A stretch of 64,000 nt of DNA from Metopolophium dirhodum. Taxonomy: Eukaryota > Arthropoda > Insecta > Hemiptera > Aphididae. The DNA lies in assembly GCF_019925205.1 (NCBI RefSeq), contig NC_083567.1:11780001-11844000 (forward strand). Direction: 5' to 3'. Below, piece after piece: positions 61,001-64,000 of this stretch (position 1 is its first letter; the number at the start of each line of letters is the position of its first letter). The notes under the pieces were generated by a model. It was not told the origin of the DNA. It was given only the letters and a program-made list of their open reading frames with translations, and made no database searches. The position numbers and the translations under genes are program-made.

Positions 61001-62116
61001 ATTGGTATAAGAAAAATGTTAAAACTTACAATAATTGATAACATATTTTAAATTTTAATCCTTAACAAAAACAATTTATTAATTTGTAAATTCAAAATTG
61101 TACAACTATAGCAAACAGTATACGATTCATTGAATGTTTGACATGGTCAGGAAATAAGAAATTAAGTAGAGGAAGTAAGATGACTTATCGATTTATGTGC
61201 CATATTCACTGTAAACAGAGTGTACGTCGCATACGCTGAATCGTTTTTGCATGCGTTTGGCATTGATTATGGGGGCTTTGTAGTTTAAATGCGTATTTGG
61301 TAAATAAAGTAAATATTTTATAGTTTTTGTGTTTCTATTTAATTACAAGTTATCCGAATATACTCAATTTTAATTTGATAACATAATAAAGTTTGTAAAT
61401 ATAACAAGGGATCTATTGGTAAAACAACTTTGGTAAATTTGACTAAAATATGAAAAAGTTGTTGATAAATTAAAAATTACTAATTTATTAATATTAATGG
61501 TCTTTAGAATATTATTTGTTAATCTCTTTACATTCCAATTAGTCTTAATAATTGTTTTGTTTTGAGTTGAGAAAAATAAGAATTAATGTTTTTGTATAAT
61601 TAACATAATATTTCATACATAATATACCTGTAATAATAATTAGTGTAGTATTAAGTAGTTTTGATGAGAAAATAAGTTGTTTGAAATACTTTTAAACTAA
61701 TTTTTCACTAAAATGAACAATATTTTCCAAATTAGAACAACTTTTAAATTGTTTTTTTCTTAATAAACACACAAACTAATATTAAGGCCCATTATGAATA
61801 ATCACATTATTTAATATTTTATTAATCAAGTGCAGGATGTTAAACGTAAAATTAAATAAATGTTGAAAAATTGGAATAATAATTTTTTAACTATTGATAA
61901 CACACATACATTTATAATATAATATTTGGCTTTCAATTCTCCTTAGCACTTGTGTTCGTTGCATAATCAAATATCAGCTTATAAAATTAAAAAAAGAAAA
62001 TTATCGTTTTTATTTATCATCAACAAAATGAGAAACAACGAAATAAAAATAATAAAACTACTCAATAGTACGAGTATTAATAAGGTATTTTTTATAAATA
62101 AATATATTATATTGGG
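58001..62116. other. Four kilobases of A+T-rich non-coding DNA
   Basis: No gene is supported; A and T runs and chance frames only. A slightly less A+T-rich stretch at 58360-58640 keeps a 69-codon open frame (58421-58630) with no domain. Confidence 0.6.
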
Positions 62117-62290
62117 TCCTGGTGTGGCTTGGTGGTTGATTTCAGTCACTAACGTGTTCTGAGGTCAAGTATCAGCCGGCGTCGCTAGTACCCGGATGGG
62201 TGACCACCCGGTTTTTTAGGGATAAATCCTCGCTCTACATACACGTGTTCCTCAACCAATCGTAGCCCTCACGTATGTGTGTTGTATCCA
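62117..62290 (+). mobile_element. Second 5S rRNA-like SINE copy
   Basis: AGCCGGCGTCGCTAGTACCC followed by GGATGGGTGACCACCCGG (about 62172-62210) corresponds to the 5S rRNA internal promoter region GCGTCGGGC...TAGTACTTGGATGGGTGACC...GGG, and is closer to 5S than the copy at 43758. The upstream part (TGTGGCTTGGTGGTTGAT) matches the start of the first copy. The downstream part shares ACACGTGTTCCTCAACCAAT with it, but the LINE-type tail is not recognisable. No target duplication was found. A truncated, older copy is likely. Confidence 0.65.
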
Positions 62291-63744
62291 TCTTAAAATA
62301 TTGTACAATATGATAAAACGATGTTGCACACTCTCGGAAATTCTCAGGAATGGGAATTTCCAGAAACATATCAAAAACTGTCAAAATGAAAAATTGTTAC
62401 GGATATTATTTTTTTGTTTTTTATAGACAGTCACATAATTTGATTTATGTATTTGTTTACAGAAGTAAAATAATATTATTTTTTTATAATAAGTATGTCC
62501 GTTATTACAATACAGAATAGTTATTTATATTTAGACACAGTTGATATTTTTAGCAAAAAAGCCAAAATTTGTTTGATTCTATTACATAGTACAGATAGTT
62601 TTTAAAACACATAGATTTCGTCAGTTACCAATTTGTACCTTTGTTTATCCTGATTACACTTTAACGTAATATTGAATTAAAAATAATATTTTTTTTTGAC
62701 TTGATTATTAAAATTAGGTATTTTTTAAGATATAACAATATAGTCAATCTTATGGATATTTTTCTGTGAATAATTAAAATAGGTAAGTAGTCACAAACAT
62801 AAATTAAATCAGATTTACATATTCATTCATATTATAATCAAGTTGTATTAAACATATAATGTTGTCTTTATTAAGAATCATGCCAATCATTAATTAATAA
62901 ATATATTTTTTAGAAAATATAAAAAATGAAAAGCACACTAAATTGTTATTCATCATTTTTTTCAAAAAGTTAATTGTAATAATATAGATATTTGATAAAT
63001 AAACAATATTATTATACAAGTATTTAATAATATTATATCAATTTAAGAACTATAATATCCTAATAATATAGTATTACTCTATTATGTTTTTTTTAAAATT
63101 ATTTAGATAGCTATCAGCACAATACTATTATGGCTCGACAATTACATAAGACATGGGTATACGTATGCGACAATATTACACGAAACTCTATTATGTTAGT
63201 CTGATTAAGATTATTCTTACAATTCTTAATTGTAATTATTAAAAGAGAAATTAACATATTATAGAAATAAACAATTTTACTTATTATTAAATATCCTCAT
63301 CTCCAAAAAAAATAATATTCAATTTTAATAATTTTGTAAGTCAATTAAAATTTAATTTTTTCTTGCATAATTAATAGAGTTAAGGATTAGCCATGTTGAA
63401 CTCAGGTTGGTTCAATGATCAATTACATAAAATATATGTTGTTTTTGATATGTGTGTTTCCTCTCCCAAATTTATATAGGTCTGATGGAATTAATTAAAT
63501 CACAATAATGTAACCTAATGCTCATTTTATTTTATTTTTCAGCAGTATAATAGCAATTTTTATTTGAATTTATCAAACGACTTGAATATCTTAATTAACT
63601 GTTAGCCTTGTTAAAACTATAATTCGTCCCTGCATATTCTTTCTTCTGTTTCTCGAAAATTCCGTCCACAGATATCTCTTCTTTGGAACTAAAAACAATT
63701 CAAGTTTGAGTTCACATAACCAATCGTGTATCGTAAGCTTTAAT
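62291..63744. other. A+T-rich non-coding stretch
   Basis: Nothing recognisable is present. Confidence 0.6.
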
Positions 63745-64000
63745 ATTAGACTGAATTAACCTATAATAAACCTTATAGGTAAGAACATATTTATCTATAT
63801 TGGTATTGTACTATTTTTTTGGTGAGTCACAAGCATTTTTGTATTTAAACAATTATTGAAATGTTGTAGAAAATCAACGTATAAATACAAAAAATAATGT
63901 TCTTACTCCAAGTTATTGCACTCTAAGTAATATATTTTTTTCTGCTTTACACGAATTTTGTATGTTGTACACGTATAAGATGGAGGCAACACATGAGGTA
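63745..64000 (+). repeat. Partial copy of the foldback-type repeat
   Basis: TAATATTAGACTGAATTAAC then CTATAATAAACCTTATAGG and TAAGAACATATTTATCTA follow the left part of the copy at 53722-53790 (TTAGAGTGAATTGACCTATAA, TAGGTAAGAACTTATTCTAG). An inverted echo, GTTCTTACTCC with CACTCTAA, appears at about 63899-63927. The copy may continue past the window edge. Confidence 0.5.

Noticed and set aside
62172..62210. 5S rRNA gene
   Set aside because: Only the internal promoter region resembles 5S; the ends of the rRNA and its overall fold are missing, and a related copy at 43758 carries a LINE tail.
1..64000. CRISPR arrays, bacterial operons, viral insertions
   Set aside because: No regularly spaced repeats with unique spacers, no compact operons and no recognisable viral proteins were seen; the DNA has eukaryotic, insect-like features throughout.

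Overview
The window looks like non-coding chromosomal DNA from a hemipteran insect, most probably an aphid. The reasons are the strongly A+T-rich base composition, the constant short motifs such as TAGGTACCTA and AATAATATTATAAT, introns-and-repeats texture rather than packed genes, and a broken sugar/trehalose-transporter-like sequence of the kind expanded in aphids. The organism assignment is an inference from texture and family knowledge; no search was run.

No intact cellular protein-coding gene can be supported. The best host-gene signal is a decayed facilitated trehalose/sugar transporter (about 9942-10885) with two frameshifts and missing core segments. It runs straight into an unrecognised lysine-rich, transposon-like reading frame (10891-11232), then a hAT-like fragment (11343 to about 12105) into which a 5'-truncated LINE has inserted with a clean 12-bp target duplication (11612-12004). 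The rest of the coding potential is LINE-derived: an RNase H tail reading frame (11622-11909) and a decayed reverse-transcriptase C-terminus (55620-56290).

Transposable elements dominate what can be recognised. There are four tRNA-derived SINEs (24968-25249 minus, 25561-25898 plus, 48594-48872 minus, 52569-52867 plus), three of them with target-site duplications. Two 5S-rRNA-like SINEs lie at 43758-43940 and 62117-62290, and a short LINE tail insertion at 52994-53083. The 3' tails of these SINEs match the 3' ends of LINE copies in the same window, and the same LINE tail is attached both to a tRNA-type and to a 5S-type head. DNA-transposon relics include a 1.2-kb element with GATTCTGAGCGGA inverted ends (835-2051), two short inverted-repeat elements (7091-7296; 35552-35806), a hAT non-autonomous element with an 8-bp target duplication (36123-36648), hAT end fragments (21690-21800; 32545-32775), a pogo-like relic (19878-20020) and a foldback-type repeat family (53722-54310; 42470-42720; 63745-64000).

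Between these lie several G+C- and CpG-rich islands (14430-16000, 17840-18360, 22600-23230, 31950-32480, 40550-42070, 44400-45170, 47190-48130, 56790-58000). They are the most plausible places for promoters or untranslated first exons of genes outside the window, but no transcript structure can be proved from sequence alone. A cluster of nested perfect hairpins at 12633-12756 is the clearest structure that no recognised element explains. I found no CRISPR array, rRNA, functional tRNA, viral insert or gene-cluster-like system.
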